In this document: in pieces, positions 30,445 through 39,957 of the stretch
How the letters are laid out: every line of letters begins with the position of its first letter
How positions within the stretch are numbered: the first letter of the stretch is position 1
Assembly: GCA_947451115.1 (NCBI GenBank)
Contig: CANFXV010000006.1
Coordinates: 25,979-89,978 of the forward strand
Length of the DNA: 64,000 nt
From: Bacteroidota bacterium
Lineage (GTDB): Bacteria > Bacteroidota > Bacteroidia > Chitinophagales > Chitinophagaceae
Direction of reading: 5' to 3'
Translations under genes and position numbers: made by a program
The notes under the pieces: generated by a model
Databases searched by the model: none
What the model saw: the letters and a program-made list of their open reading frames with translations, nothing else
What the model was told of the DNA's origin: nothing

Positions 30445-33400
30445 ATGAAGAAATTTCTATTTTCCCTACTTACGATAAGTGTATTTTCTACAGCTGTATA
30501 TGGCCAAAAATCTGACCCGATAAAAGCAGGGTTTTTAAATCCTCCAAAAACGGCTAAGCCAAGAGTTTGGTGGCATTGGATGAATGGAAATATCACTAAA
30601 GATGGGATAAAAAAAGATTTATTGTGGATGCAAAAATCGGGCATTGGTGGATTTCAAAATTTTGATGCGGCCATGATGACGCCTCAAATTGTAAAGCAAA
30701 GATTGGTGTACATGACCCCAGCATGGAAAGACGCTTTTAAGTATACCACTAAATTAGCAGACTCTTTAAAATTAGAAATGGCCATTGCTGGCTCTCCCGG
30801 ATGGAGTGAAACAGGTGGCCCTTGGGTAAAGCCAGCAGACGGAATGAAAAAACCTGTGTGGACAGAACTTAGGGTCAGAGGCGGACAAGAAAATATAGTC
30901 ATCGCAAAACCCAATGATATTACAGGCCCTTTTCAGAGTATTCCCAAACAAGCCGATTTTGGCGCTGAAGTGAATCCAACGGATTTGCCTCATTTTTACA
31001 AAGACATTGCAGTGATTGCTTTTAAAGTACCAAATGCTGATAAATCTTTAGCAGAACTTGGTGCAACCATTAGTGCTAGTGGAGGAAATTTTACTTTAGC
31101 AGCATTAATAGATGGAGATTTAAGCAAAGGCATTTTATTGCCAAGAGATGATGTTAAAGGATTTGCATGGATTCAATTTGAATTTCCACAACCCACTACC
31201 ATCAAGGCCATCACCATGGTGGGCGGAGGCAATCCCGGTGTATTTGGCCAAGGAGCAGATCCAGCCGATGCAAGAGCTTTAGAAATAAGTGATGATGGAA
31301 TAAATTATCAATTCATCACGACAATTTTTATTGGATCTACTTTACAAAACACTCTTTCCATTCCTGCCACTACTGCAAAATATTTTAGAATAAAAATTAA
31401 GAACCCACCGCCAAGTACGGGGGGTCTAGCTGCCTTACTTGGTGCCCCATCTGCACCAGTGATTCCTCCTGGGGTGATGATTCAAGAAATAAATTTATAT
31501 CCAGCAGATCGACTTCACATGTTTGAAGAAAAAGCAGCCTTCACGCCTGTGATGGATTTAGAAGCTAAAAGAACCTGGATAGCAAATGATGTGATTGAGG
31601 CCAAGGACATTATTGATTTAACAACCAAGATGGATGCCAATGGAAAATTAAATTGGAAAGTGCCTGCGGGGGATTGGAAAATTATGCGCTTTGGGTATTC
31701 CTTAATGGGCATTGAAAATCATCCAGCCTCTCCAGAAGCCACAGGTTTGGAAGTAGACAAAATGAATCCAGCAGCCATCAATAGATATTTTACCAATTAC
31801 TTAAATCAATACAAGTCTGCGACGGGTGGTTTAATGGGGGCTAAAGGAGGCTTGCAATTTATGGTCACAGACAGTTGGGAGGCAGGGGCGCAAAACTGGA
31901 CCGCCAATTTGCCTGAAGAATTTTTAAAAAGAAGAGGCTATAGTTTGATTCCATGGTTGCCTGCTTTAACAGGTCATATTATTAAATCAGCCACAGCAAC
32001 AGAAGCATTTTTATTTGACTTTAGAAAAACCATTGGAGATTTAACCGTGGCTTATCATTATGATGGATTAACCAATATACTTGCACGCTATGGTATGAAA
32101 AGATATTCTGAATCGCATGAAGATGAAAGAAGAATTATTGCCGATGGGATGGAAGTAAAAAGAACAGCAGCCATTCCTATGTCAGCCATGTGGACACCGA
32201 ATCCATTCATTAATGGCAACGATCAACACAAGTATACCGCAGACATTCGTGAGTCTGCTTCTGTGGCACATATCTACGGGCAAAATATTGTAGCGGCAGA
32301 ATCATTCACTGCACTGGGATTGCCTGCAGCGGCTTGGTCTTATGCGCCAGAAAATTTAAAATCCACGGCCGACTTAGAATTGGCCAATGGATTGAATCGT
32401 TTTGTGATTCATTGTTCAACGCATCAACCATTAGATGATAAAATTCCTGGTTTGGGCTTGGGCCCCTTTGGTCAATGGTTCAATAGACATGAAACCTGGG
32501 CCAACCATGCCGATGTATGGATTAATTATTTGGCTAGATCATCCTATTTATTACAGCAAGGAAAATTTGTGGCAGATGTAGCAGTATTTTATGGAGAGGA
32601 CAATAACATTACTTCTTTGTATCGTTTTCGTTCACCCTCCATTCCAACAGGCTACAACTATGATTTTGTAAACTCGGATATTTTATTGCATGAGTTGACT
32701 TACGTGAACGGCTATTTTACGACCAAAACAGGCATGAAGTACAAGGTGCTCTTCTTAGATTCCAATGCCAAGCAAATGTCTATAGATGTTTTAAAGAAAA
32801 TAAAATCATTCGTAGATGCAGGGGCCATCGTTACCGGAATTAAACCAGAAAGGCCAACAGGCTTAAAAGACAACAATGCTTTATTTTATCAATTGGTAAA
32901 TAAAATATGGTCGCCTGCGCATCAAAATATTAGCACCGGCAAGACGGTACAGGAAGTGTTAACGCAGGCTGGTGTTAGCAGTGATTTTTCTTTCAATGAT
33001 CCGAATGCCAAAATAATGTATGTGCATCGTAAATTAAAAGACAAAGATATCTATTGGGTGAACAACAGAAAAAATGAAGCACAAAAATTAGATATAGTAT
33101 TTAGAGTTATCGGGAAAGAAGTGGAGCTATGGCATCCTGAAACCGGAAAAATTGAAAAAGCAAATTATGCCTTCGTAGGTAACAAAACCAAGGTGACGAT
33201 AGATTTTACACCTAATGATGCGGTCTTTGTTGTCTTTGGTAAAAAAACAACACAAACCACTTATACAAAGCCCATTGAATTGGAGAACAGATTGATTAGA
33301 TTAGCAGGAGGTTGGGAAGTGAATTTTCAAAAAGATAGAGGGGCTCCTGAAAGCATTACCATGGATGAACTAAAATCGCTCACTGAAAATGAAAATACTG

Positions 33401-33777
33401 GCGTGAAGTATTTTTCTGGAACAGCTACCTATACGCAGTATTTTGATGTACCACAGCATTGGTTAAACAATTACAAAGGCTTTACTCTAGACTTAGGCAT
33501 TGTAAAAGAAATGGCAGAAGTCATCATCAATGGACAATCTATTGGGGTGGCTTGGAAAACGCCTTATCAACTTGAAATAAGCAATGCATTAAGAGCAGGT
33601 AGTAATAAAATAGAAATTAAAGTGACCAATTTATGGGTAAATAGAATCATTGGTGATTTGCAAGTGGGAGAAAAAAATAAAATCACTTATACCACCATGC
33701 CTTTTTATCAAGCCAATTCTACCTTGTTGCCATCGGGTTTGATCGGGCCTGTCATTTTAAATGCGGTAAAAAAATAA
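30445..33777 (+). CDS. GH106-family alpha-L-rhamnosidase, exported
   Basis: Predicted to cleave terminal alpha-L-rhamnose from glycans outside the cytoplasm. Residues 1-20 are a signal peptide (MKKFLF...VYG|Q). The mature N-terminus KPRVWWHWMNGNITKDGI is the characteristic opening of glycoside hydrolase family 106. A discoidin/F5-8-like beta-sandwich is inserted at about residues 212-322. The catalytic region contains conserved acidic segments TDSWEAG (E479), YSESHEDER (E556, E559) and AAESFTALG (E619); I cannot assign acid and base among them. Residues about 953-1108 form a galactose-binding-like sandwich (LAGGWEV, VIINGQSIG, NLWVNRIIGD). The length of 1,110 aa is typical of the family. It is the first gene of the rhamnose operon, with the RhaT gene four bases downstream. 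It starts 83 bases after the giant adhesin, and I see no terminator in that gap. Exact linkage specificity is unknown. Confidence 0.88.
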   Translation: MKKFLFSLLTISVFSTAVYGQKSDPIKAGFLNPPKTAKPRVWWHWMNGNITKDGIKKDLLWMQKSGIGGFQNFDAAMMTPQIVKQRLVYMTPAWKDAFKYTTKLADSLKLEMAIAGSPGWSETGGPWVKPADGMKKPVWTELRVRGGQENIVIAKPNDITGPFQSIPKQADFGAEVNPTDLPHFYKDIAVIAFKVPNADKSLAELGATISASGGNFTLAALIDGDLSKGILLPRDDVKGFAWIQFEFPQPTTIKAITMVGGGNPGVFGQGADPADARALEISDDGINYQFITTIFIGSTLQNTLSIPATTAKYFRIKIKNPPPSTGGLAALLGAPSAPVIPPGVMIQEINLYPADRLHMFEEKAAFTPVMDLEAKRTWIANDVIEAKDIIDLTTKMDANGKLNWKVPAGDWKIMRFGYSLMGIENHPASPEATGLEVDKMNPAAINRYFTNYLNQYKSATGGLMGAKGGLQFMVTDSWEAGAQNWTANLPEEFLKRRGYSLIPWLPALTGHIIKSATATEAFLFDFRKTIGDLTVAYHYDGLTNILARYGMKRYSESHEDERRIIADGMEVKRTAAIPMSAMWTPNPFINGNDQHKYTADIRESASVAHIYGQNIVAAESFTALGLPAAAWSYAPENLKSTADLELANGLNRFVIHCSTHQPLDDKIPGLGLGPFGQWFNRHETWANHADVWINYLARSSYLLQQGKFVADVAVFYGEDNNITSLYRFRSPSIPTGYNYDFVNSDILLHELTYVNGYFTTKTGMKYKVLFLDSNAKQMSIDVLKKIKSFVDAGAIVTGIKPERPTGLKDNNALFYQLVNKIWSPAHQNISTGKTVQEVLTQAGVSSDFSFNDPNAKIMYVHRKLKDKDIYWVNNRKNEAQKLDIVFRVIGKEVELWHPETGKIEKANYAFVGNKTKVTIDFTPNDAVFVVFGKKTTQTTYTKPIELENRLIRLAGGWEVNFQKDRGAPESITMDELKSLTENENTGVKYFSGTATYTQYFDVPQHWLNNYKGFTLDLGIVKEMAEVIINGQSIGVAWKTPYQLEISNALRAGSNKIEIKVTNLWVNRIIGDLQVGEKNKITYTTMPFYQANSTLLPSGLIGPVILNAVKK

Positions 33778-33781
33778 ATTT

Positions 33782-34861
33782 ATGAATGCATTATTAGGCG
33801 TTATTTTTCATTTTGTAGGAGGTTTTGCCTCGGGCAGTTTTTACATGCCCTATAAAAAAGTAAAAGGATGGAACTGGGAAAGTTTCTGGATCATAGGGGG
33901 TTTATTTTCTTGGTTAATTGTTCCGCCACTTGCTGCCTATTTAACCATCCCCGGTTTTGTAGAAATTATTAAAAGCACCGGTGGCGCGGTAATTGGAGTT
34001 ACTTATTTCTTTGGTGTATTATGGGGTATTGGTGGTTTAACCTATGGTTTAGGGGTACGATATTTAGGGGTTTCATTGGGCAGCAGTATTATCTTGGGTT
34101 TATGTATGGTATTTGGTGCCATCATACCTGCTATCTATTATGACTTTCATCCAGTAATTGGTAAAGATACTTTTAGTGGGATGCTGCATTCAAGTTGGGG
34201 CATCACCGTATTGATTGGCTTATTAATTTGCATTGTTGGAATAATCGTAAGTGGTAAAGCAGGGGTATTAAAAGAACGAGAATTAACTAAGGAAGCAAAC
34301 AGCGCTTCTACTACAGAATATAAATTTGCTTTAGGAATGTTGGTGTCTATAGTATCAGGGGTACTAAGTGCTTGTTTTAATTTTGGATTAGAAGCAGGTC
34401 AGGTAATGGGCGCAGTGGCCAATGATGCATGGAAATTGGCCAATCCAGGACAAGGTGAATTCTTGTACCGCAACAATGTTATTTATGTAGTCTTGTTATG
34501 GGGAGGCTTAACCACTAATTTTATTTGGTGTATGATTTTAAATGCACGCAATAAAACTTTTGGAGATTATACCAATAAGCAAACTCCTTTATTAAAAAAT
34601 TATATTTTTTCTGCATTAGCGGGCACTACTTGGTTTTTACAATTCTTTTTTTATGGCATGGGCGAAAGTAAATTAGGTAATGGGCCAAGTTCTTGGATAT
34701 TGCATATGGCCTTTATTATTTTAGTGGCCAATATGTGGGGCTTGGTCTTGAAAGAGTGGAAGGGGGTGAGTAAAAAAACAAATACCACCATTATTGCTGG
34801 TATTGTCATTATAATTATTTCGGTATTGGTGGTGGGTTATGGCAATAACAATCATCATTAA
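33782..34861 (+). CDS. rhaT: L-rhamnose/proton symporter RhaT
   Basis: Inner-membrane carrier that imports L-rhamnose with protons. The 359-residue protein is almost entirely hydrophobic with about ten predicted membrane segments. It opens with GVIFHFVGGFASGSFYMPYKKVKGW, shown here in shortened sense as the FxGGFASGSFYMPYKKVK region typical of RhaT; the GGLTYGLGVRYLGVSLG segment and the late NxWGLVLKEWKG segment are also family features. It belongs to the drug/metabolite transporter superfamily. The ATG lies four bases after the GH106 stop, so the two are surely co-transcribed. The rhamnose catabolic genes follow directly, which supports the substrate assignment. Confidence 0.93.
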   Translation: MNALLGVIFHFVGGFASGSFYMPYKKVKGWNWESFWIIGGLFSWLIVPPLAAYLTIPGFVEIIKSTGGAVIGVTYFFGVLWGIGGLTYGLGVRYLGVSLGSSIILGLCMVFGAIIPAIYYDFHPVIGKDTFSGMLHSSWGITVLIGLLICIVGIIVSGKAGVLKERELTKEANSASTTEYKFALGMLVSIVSGVLSACFNFGLEAGQVMGAVANDAWKLANPGQGEFLYRNNVIYVVLLWGGLTTNFIWCMILNARNKTFGDYTNKQTPLLKNYIFSALAGTTWFLQFFFYGMGESKLGNGPSSWILHMAFIILVANMWGLVLKEWKGVSKKTNTTIIAGIVIIIISVLVVGYGNNNHH

Positions 34862-34884
34862 TATAAATCAAAACAATCGTTGGA

Positions 34885-36996
34885 ATGGAAAAGAAATTTA
34901 AGCAGGTGAGTTATTTATGGGACGATAAAAAAGCGGAAACGTTAAAGGGAGATGAAGTAGCCTTACTCGTCTACCGCTCCAATTTATTAGGAGCCGATTT
35001 GCGTTTAACCAATTATGGTGGTGGCAATACTTCTTGTAAGGCCATGGCCAAGGATCCTTTGACGGGAAATGAGGTAGAAGTAATGTGGGTGAAAGGAAGT
35101 GGAGGAGATTTAGGCACGATGCAAAAAAATGGTTTAGCTGCTTTGTATGTAGATAGATTACGTAGTTTAAAAAATAGATACCGCGGTTTGGCACATGAAG
35201 ATGAAATGGTAGAATTATTCAATCATTGCATTTATGATTTAGCCTCTAAAGCGCCAAGTATTGATACTGCCTTACATGGATTTTTGCCTTTCAAACATAT
35301 AGATCATTTGCATCCCGATGCAGCAATTGCTATTGCTGCTGCAAAGGATGGAGAAAAAATTACCAAGGAATTGTTTGGTGGAAAAATAGGTTGGGTGCCT
35401 TGGCAAAAGCCAGGCTTTGATTTAGGCTTACAATTGAAAGAATGTTTGGATAAAAATCCCGGCATCATTGGTATTATGTTGGGTTCACATGGTTTATTTA
35501 CTTGGGGAGATACGGCTTATGAAAGTTATGTGAACACTTTAGAAGTAATTGAAAAATGTGCAGCATATATAAATGCAAGTATTGCCAAAAAACCAACGGT
35601 ATTTGCTGGAGAAAAAATTAAATCTGCATCGCCTGAACAGAGATTAAATCAAGCGGCAGCCTTAGCACCTATCTTAAGGGGTTTTTGTAGTTCGGCTACC
35701 AAAATGATTGGACATTTTACCGACGATGAACGTGTATTGGAATTTATCAATTCAAATGATTTAGATAGATTAGCGCCTTTGGGTACCAGTTGTCCTGACC
35801 ATTTTTTAAGAACTAAAATTTCTCCATTGGTATTAAATTTAAATGCTATGGAAGATTTGTCAGAGGTGAAATCGGTGAAAGAAAAACTAGCCCCTTTATT
35901 TGAAGCCTACAGAAAAATGTATGGCGAATATTATACTAGTTGTAAGCATGCCAACAGCCCAGCGATGCGTGATGCCAATCCGGTAATTATTTTATATCCA
36001 GGCATTGGTTTATTTAGTTTTGCCAAAGACAAACAAACGGCAAGAGTTGCTTCTGAGTTTTATATCAATGCAATTAATGTAATGAAAGGGGCAGACGCCA
36101 TTTCAAGCTATACCTCTTTGCCTCGACAAGAAGCCTTTAATATTGAATACTGGTTATTGGAAGAAGCCAAATTGCAGAGAATGCCTAAACCTAAAGCATT
36201 GAGCGGTCGCATTGCATTAGTAACCGGAAGTGGCGGTGGAATAGGTAAGGCCATTGCAAAGAAATTTGCAAGCGAAGGGGCCTGTGTGGTATTATCGGAC
36301 AATCATGCAGAAAGATTGCAAGAAGCCAAAGAAGAATTTATAGGCTTGTTTGGAAAAGATATGGTTTCTGCTTGTTTGTTGGATGTGACCAAGGCTACTA
36401 CTATACAAGCAACTGCCAAGCAAGCAGCCTTAAGTTTTGGTGGCTTGGATTTGATTGTAAATAATGCTGGTTTATCAATCTCAAAAACCATTGAAGACCA
36501 TACCGAAGCCGATTGGGATTTATTATACGATGTACTAGTGAAAGGTCAAATGCTAGTAACGCAAGCTGCAGTAGGTATAATGAGAAAACAAAATATGGGT
36601 GGAGATGTTTTAAATATTGTAAGTAAGAATGCCTTAGTGAGTGGGCCAAACAATGCAGGCTATGGATCGGCAAAAGCAGCACAACTTCATTTAAGTCGTT
36701 TAAATGCAGCAGAATTAGGCAAGGATAAAATTAGAGTAAATGTGATTAACCCCGATGCGGTGATTGCAGGTTCTAATATATGGAGTGGAGGTTGGGCCGA
36801 AGGTCGTGCAAAAGCCTATGGCATTAAAGTGGAAGAGCTACCTGCTTATTATGCAGGCAGAACTTTATTGAATGAAATTATTTTACCAGAAGATATTGCC
36901 AATGCTTGTTTTGCTTATGTGGGGGGCTTATTGAATAAATCTACAGGCAATGCGATGAATGTTGATGGAGGTATTGCCGCCTCATTTGTAAGATAG
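34885..36996 (+). CDS. rhaD: Bifunctional rhamnulose-1-phosphate aldolase / L-lactaldehyde dehydrogenase
   Basis: A cytoplasmic fusion enzyme of 703 residues. The N-terminal half (about 1-430) is a class II aldolase that would split L-rhamnulose 1-phosphate into dihydroxyacetone phosphate and L-lactaldehyde. Its metal-binding histidines are visible at H141 and H143 (DHLHPD) and H202 (GSHG). The C-terminal half (about 440-703) is a short-chain dehydrogenase with the nucleotide motif TGSGGGIG at 447-454, the NNAG motif, and the catalytic Y593-xxx-K597. It is expected to oxidise lactaldehyde to lactate. The same architecture is called RhaEW or RhaD_aldol-ADH elsewhere. The fusion keeps the aldehyde product close to the second active site. 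It lies 23 bases after rhaT and 12 before rhaM. Confidence 0.93.
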   Translation: MEKKFKQVSYLWDDKKAETLKGDEVALLVYRSNLLGADLRLTNYGGGNTSCKAMAKDPLTGNEVEVMWVKGSGGDLGTMQKNGLAALYVDRLRSLKNRYRGLAHEDEMVELFNHCIYDLASKAPSIDTALHGFLPFKHIDHLHPDAAIAIAAAKDGEKITKELFGGKIGWVPWQKPGFDLGLQLKECLDKNPGIIGIMLGSHGLFTWGDTAYESYVNTLEVIEKCAAYINASIAKKPTVFAGEKIKSASPEQRLNQAAALAPILRGFCSSATKMIGHFTDDERVLEFINSNDLDRLAPLGTSCPDHFLRTKISPLVLNLNAMEDLSEVKSVKEKLAPLFEAYRKMYGEYYTSCKHANSPAMRDANPVIILYPGIGLFSFAKDKQTARVASEFYINAINVMKGADAISSYTSLPRQEAFNIEYWLLEEAKLQRMPKPKALSGRIALVTGSGGGIGKAIAKKFASEGACVVLSDNHAERLQEAKEEFIGLFGKDMVSACLLDVTKATTIQATAKQAALSFGGLDLIVNNAGLSISKTIEDHTEADWDLLYDVLVKGQMLVTQAAVGIMRKQNMGGDVLNIVSKNALVSGPNNAGYGSAKAAQLHLSRLNAAELGKDKIRVNVINPDAVIAGSNIWSGGWAEGRAKAYGIKVEELPAYYAGRTLLNEIILPEDIANACFAYVGGLLNKSTGNAMNVDGGIAASFVR

Positions 36997-37008
36997 AAAT
37001 TTAAAAAG

Positions 37009-37323
37009 ATGAAACAGATAGCATTTGAAATGAAATTAATAGCAGGCAATGAAGCCGAATACAAAAAGCGTCATGATGCTATTTGGCCTGAACTAGCTAC
37101 TTTATTAAAAACAACAGGCATTAGCGAGTATGCTATTTATTTAAATGAAGCAACGGGTGCTTTATTTGGCGTAATGAAAGTGCAAGATGAAATGGCCTTA
37201 GACGCTTTGCCAAAACAACCCATTATGCAAAAATGGTGGGCTTATATGAAGGATATTATGTTAACCCATTCGAATGATTCACCTATTTCTATTCCCTTAA
37301 CCCATGTATTTTATTTGCCCTAG
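37009..37323 (+). CDS. rhaM: L-rhamnose mutarotase RhaM
   Basis: Interconverts alpha and beta anomers of L-rhamnose to feed the isomerase. The 104-residue protein has the family features: KKRHDAIWPEL with H22 at the position of the catalytic histidine of the E. coli enzyme, the strand YAIYLNE, and the WWAYMKDIM segment. The length matches the family. It sits 12 bases after the aldolase/dehydrogenase gene and 32 bases before the isomerase. Confidence 0.93.
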   Translation: MKQIAFEMKLIAGNEAEYKKRHDAIWPELATLLKTTGISEYAIYLNEATGALFGVMKVQDEMALDALPKQPIMQKWWAYMKDIMLTHSNDSPISIPLTHVFYLP

Positions 37324-37355
37324 TATACGCTTTCGTAAAAGTTAAATTAACCAAA

Positions 37356-38630
37356 ATGAGAATTGACAAAAAACAAATAGACCAGCATAATTCTGATGTA
37401 CAAAAAACGCATCAAAAAAGGTTTGATTTTGCAAAGTCTGAAATTCCTCATGCAGAAGCCATTATTCAAAAACTAATGGATTTTAATGTGGCCATACCTA
37501 GTTGGGCATTGGGTACAGGGGGTACGCGATTTGCTCGATTCTCGGGGGCAGGGGAGCCAGGCAACTTAGAACAAAAAATGGAAGACATAGGTTTATTGCA
37601 TGCCTTAAATAATTCAAGTGGGGCCATCTCCTTGCATATTCCTTGGGATATCCCCTCAGATTATGCGGCCATTAAACAATTAGCCACCGATTTGAATTTG
37701 AAATTTGATGCCATGAACTCCAATACTTTTCAGGATCAAAAAGACCAGGCATTGAGTTATAAGTTTGGATCCCTACAAAACACCAACAAAGCCATTCGAA
37801 GGCAAGCCATTGAACATAATATAGAAGTCATTAAACATGGTATTGAACTTGGTTCTAAAGCATTGACCGTTTGGTTAAGTGATGGAAGTTGTTTTCCTGG
37901 ACAATTAAATTTTAGAAAGGCCTTTCAAAATACTTTAGAAGGTTTACATGAAATATATGCAGCCCTTCCTTCGGATTGGAAAGTATTTGTGGAATATAAA
38001 GCTTTTGAACCTAATTTTTATTCCATGACCGTAGGAGATTGGGGGCAGTCCTTATTATACGCTAATAAACTAGGCCCAAAAGCCTTTACCCTAGTGGATT
38101 TGGGCCATCATCTACCCAATGCCAATATCGAACAAATTGTAGCCTTGTTAATGATGGAAGAAAAATTAGCCGGCTTCCATTTTAACGATAGTAAATATGG
38201 GGACGATGATTTAACCGTGGGAAGCATCAAACCTTATCAATTGTTTTTAATTTTTAATGAATTGGTTGAAGGCATGGACGCAAGAGGCTTGAATCATGCC
38301 ACCGATTTAGGTTGGATGATTGACGCGAGCCACAATGTAAAAGATCCTTTAGAAGATTTATTGCAATCCGTGGAAGCCATTATGCTTTCTTATGCTCAGG
38401 CTTTATTGGTAGACCGTACTCAATTAAACAAAGCACAAGAAAACAATGATGTGGTGGCCGCTCAGGAAATTTTGCAAAATACTTTTAGGACAGATCTTAG
38501 AGCCTTGGTTGCAGAAGCCAGATTAAGAGCGGGCGGTGCATTAGATCCTATTGCTTTTTATAGAAATAATAAAATAAGGGCTAGCTTAATCAAAGAAAGA
38601 GGGGCCAATACTATTGCTACTGGTTTATAA
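37356..38630 (+). CDS. rhaI: L-rhamnose isomerase, Pseudomonas stutzeri-like TIM-barrel type
   Basis: Converts L-rhamnose to L-rhamnulose. The 424-residue protein is a TIM-barrel sugar isomerase of the xylose-isomerase-like group, not the E. coli RhaA type. Probable metal ligands are E213 (VFVEYKAFEP), D248 (LVDLGHH), H275 (GFHFNDSKYGDDD) and D323 (GWMIDASHN). Their order and spacing match the ligands of the P. stutzeri L-rhamnose isomerase. The ATG at 37356 follows rhaM by 32 bases, and the kinase gene follows eight bases after its stop. Several relatives are promiscuous for other aldoses, but the operon context points to rhamnose. Confidence 0.9.
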   Translation: MRIDKKQIDQHNSDVQKTHQKRFDFAKSEIPHAEAIIQKLMDFNVAIPSWALGTGGTRFARFSGAGEPGNLEQKMEDIGLLHALNNSSGAISLHIPWDIPSDYAAIKQLATDLNLKFDAMNSNTFQDQKDQALSYKFGSLQNTNKAIRRQAIEHNIEVIKHGIELGSKALTVWLSDGSCFPGQLNFRKAFQNTLEGLHEIYAALPSDWKVFVEYKAFEPNFYSMTVGDWGQSLLYANKLGPKAFTLVDLGHHLPNANIEQIVALLMMEEKLAGFHFNDSKYGDDDLTVGSIKPYQLFLIFNELVEGMDARGLNHATDLGWMIDASHNVKDPLEDLLQSVEAIMLSYAQALLVDRTQLNKAQENNDVVAAQEILQNTFRTDLRALVAEARLRAGGALDPIAFYRNNKIRASLIKERGANTIATGL

Positions 38631-38638
38631 ATAAAATT

Positions 38639-39922
38639 ATGACACCAATTCCCGTTCTATTAATTTTTGATATTGGCAAAACCAATAAAAAGCTTTTTTT
38701 ATTCAATGAAGCTTATCAATTAGTGCATGAGGTAAGCACAACAATTGATGAAATAAAAGACGAGGATGGATTTGACTGCGAAGATATTCTTGCATTGTCA
38801 ACTTGGGTAAAATCTTCTATCAAAGGCATACAAGAAAATCCATCTTTTGAAATCAAATACATGCATTGTGCTGCTTATGGGGCCAGCTTTGTTTTCATAG
38901 ATGCGCAAGGGCAGGTATTGCCTCCTTTGTATAATTATCTGAAGCCATTTAAGGAATCCACCAAACAAGCCTTTGAATTAAGCTATGGAGCCATGGATGC
39001 AATGTCTTTAGCCACGGCTTCTCCTTATTTAGGCAATTTAAATTCAGGCTTGCAATTGTACCGAATTAAAAAGGAGCAACCAGTTTTGTTTAATCAAATT
39101 AAATGGGCCCTGCACTTGCCTCAATACATTCATTACCTGATCAAAGCTGAATTAAGTGCAGCTATTACCAGCATTGGTTGTCATACCATGCTTTGGAATT
39201 TTTCAGAAAATAAATACCATGACTGGGTGTTGAAAGAAGGTCTGGACAAGCTTTTTCCTCCCACCAGTTCAAAGGTAGGCTTGCACGATAGCTCTTCGGC
39301 CTTGATTCCTTATTTAAATACATTTACGGAACCCTTTGTACTTATTTCTACAGGCACTTGGTGCATTAGCTTAAATCCATTCAACAATTCTGCACTCACT
39401 ATTGATGAATTAAAGCAAGATGTACTTTCTTATCTATCTTATACTGGTAAGCCCATTAAAGCAGCAAGATTGTTCAGTGGCAAGGCGCATGAGCAGGGGG
39501 TATTGCTATTGAACAAGCAATTTAATAAAGCGGCCGACTATTTCACGAACATTAGCTACCAGTCAGAAATCCTGATCAAGGAAACTGACGAAAATTTTGA
39601 TCCAGCCCAATACGATTCTTATGAAACCGCTTATCATCATTTAGTAGCCCAACTTGTTAGGAAACAAATAATTAGTACTAACTTAATCATTGCTAAAACT
39701 AAAGTCAAAAGAATATTTGTAGATGGGGGCTTTAGTAAAAACGAAATATTTATGAATATGCTTGCCAAGGCCTATCCTCAGTATGAAGTATTTGCTGCAG
39801 CTATTCCTCAAGCTTCTGCCTTGGGTGCCGCATTGGCCGTTCACGAGGATTGGAATTCAAAGTCTATTCCTAATAATTTAATTTCCTTGCAATATTATGC
39901 TTCAAAAAATAAAACTATTTAA
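38639..39922 (+). CDS. rhaB: FGGY-family kinase, probable rhamnulokinase
   Basis: Expected to phosphorylate L-rhamnulose at C1 for the aldolase. The 427-residue protein has the two-domain FGGY architecture. The N-terminal phosphate loop is DIGKTNKKLF, a variant of the usual DxGTT. The hinge region contains STGTWCISLNPF. The C-terminal segment FVDGGFSKN followed by ASALGAALAVHE is the adenosine-binding motif. It is shorter than E. coli RhaB (about 490 aa) and distant from it. The substrate is inferred from position: it is the only kinase in the operon and starts eight bases after the isomerase gene. Confidence 0.85.
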   Translation: MTPIPVLLIFDIGKTNKKLFLFNEAYQLVHEVSTTIDEIKDEDGFDCEDILALSTWVKSSIKGIQENPSFEIKYMHCAAYGASFVFIDAQGQVLPPLYNYLKPFKESTKQAFELSYGAMDAMSLATASPYLGNLNSGLQLYRIKKEQPVLFNQIKWALHLPQYIHYLIKAELSAAITSIGCHTMLWNFSENKYHDWVLKEGLDKLFPPTSSKVGLHDSSSALIPYLNTFTEPFVLISTGTWCISLNPFNNSALTIDELKQDVLSYLSYTGKPIKAARLFSGKAHEQGVLLLNKQFNKAADYFTNISYQSEILIKETDENFDPAQYDSYETAYHHLVAQLVRKQIISTNLIIAKTKVKRIFVDGGFSKNEIFMNMLAKAYPQYEVFAAAIPQASALGAALAVHEDWNSKSIPNNLISLQYYASKNKTI

Positions 39923-39957
39923 TTACGAACTACTTAAGAAAATATAAATTGATACTT

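Noticed and set aside
39949..39957. TTG at 39949 as the start of the GH78 gene
   Set aside because: It only adds MIL before the ATG at 39958, which already opens a normal signal peptide (MKKLILVTT).
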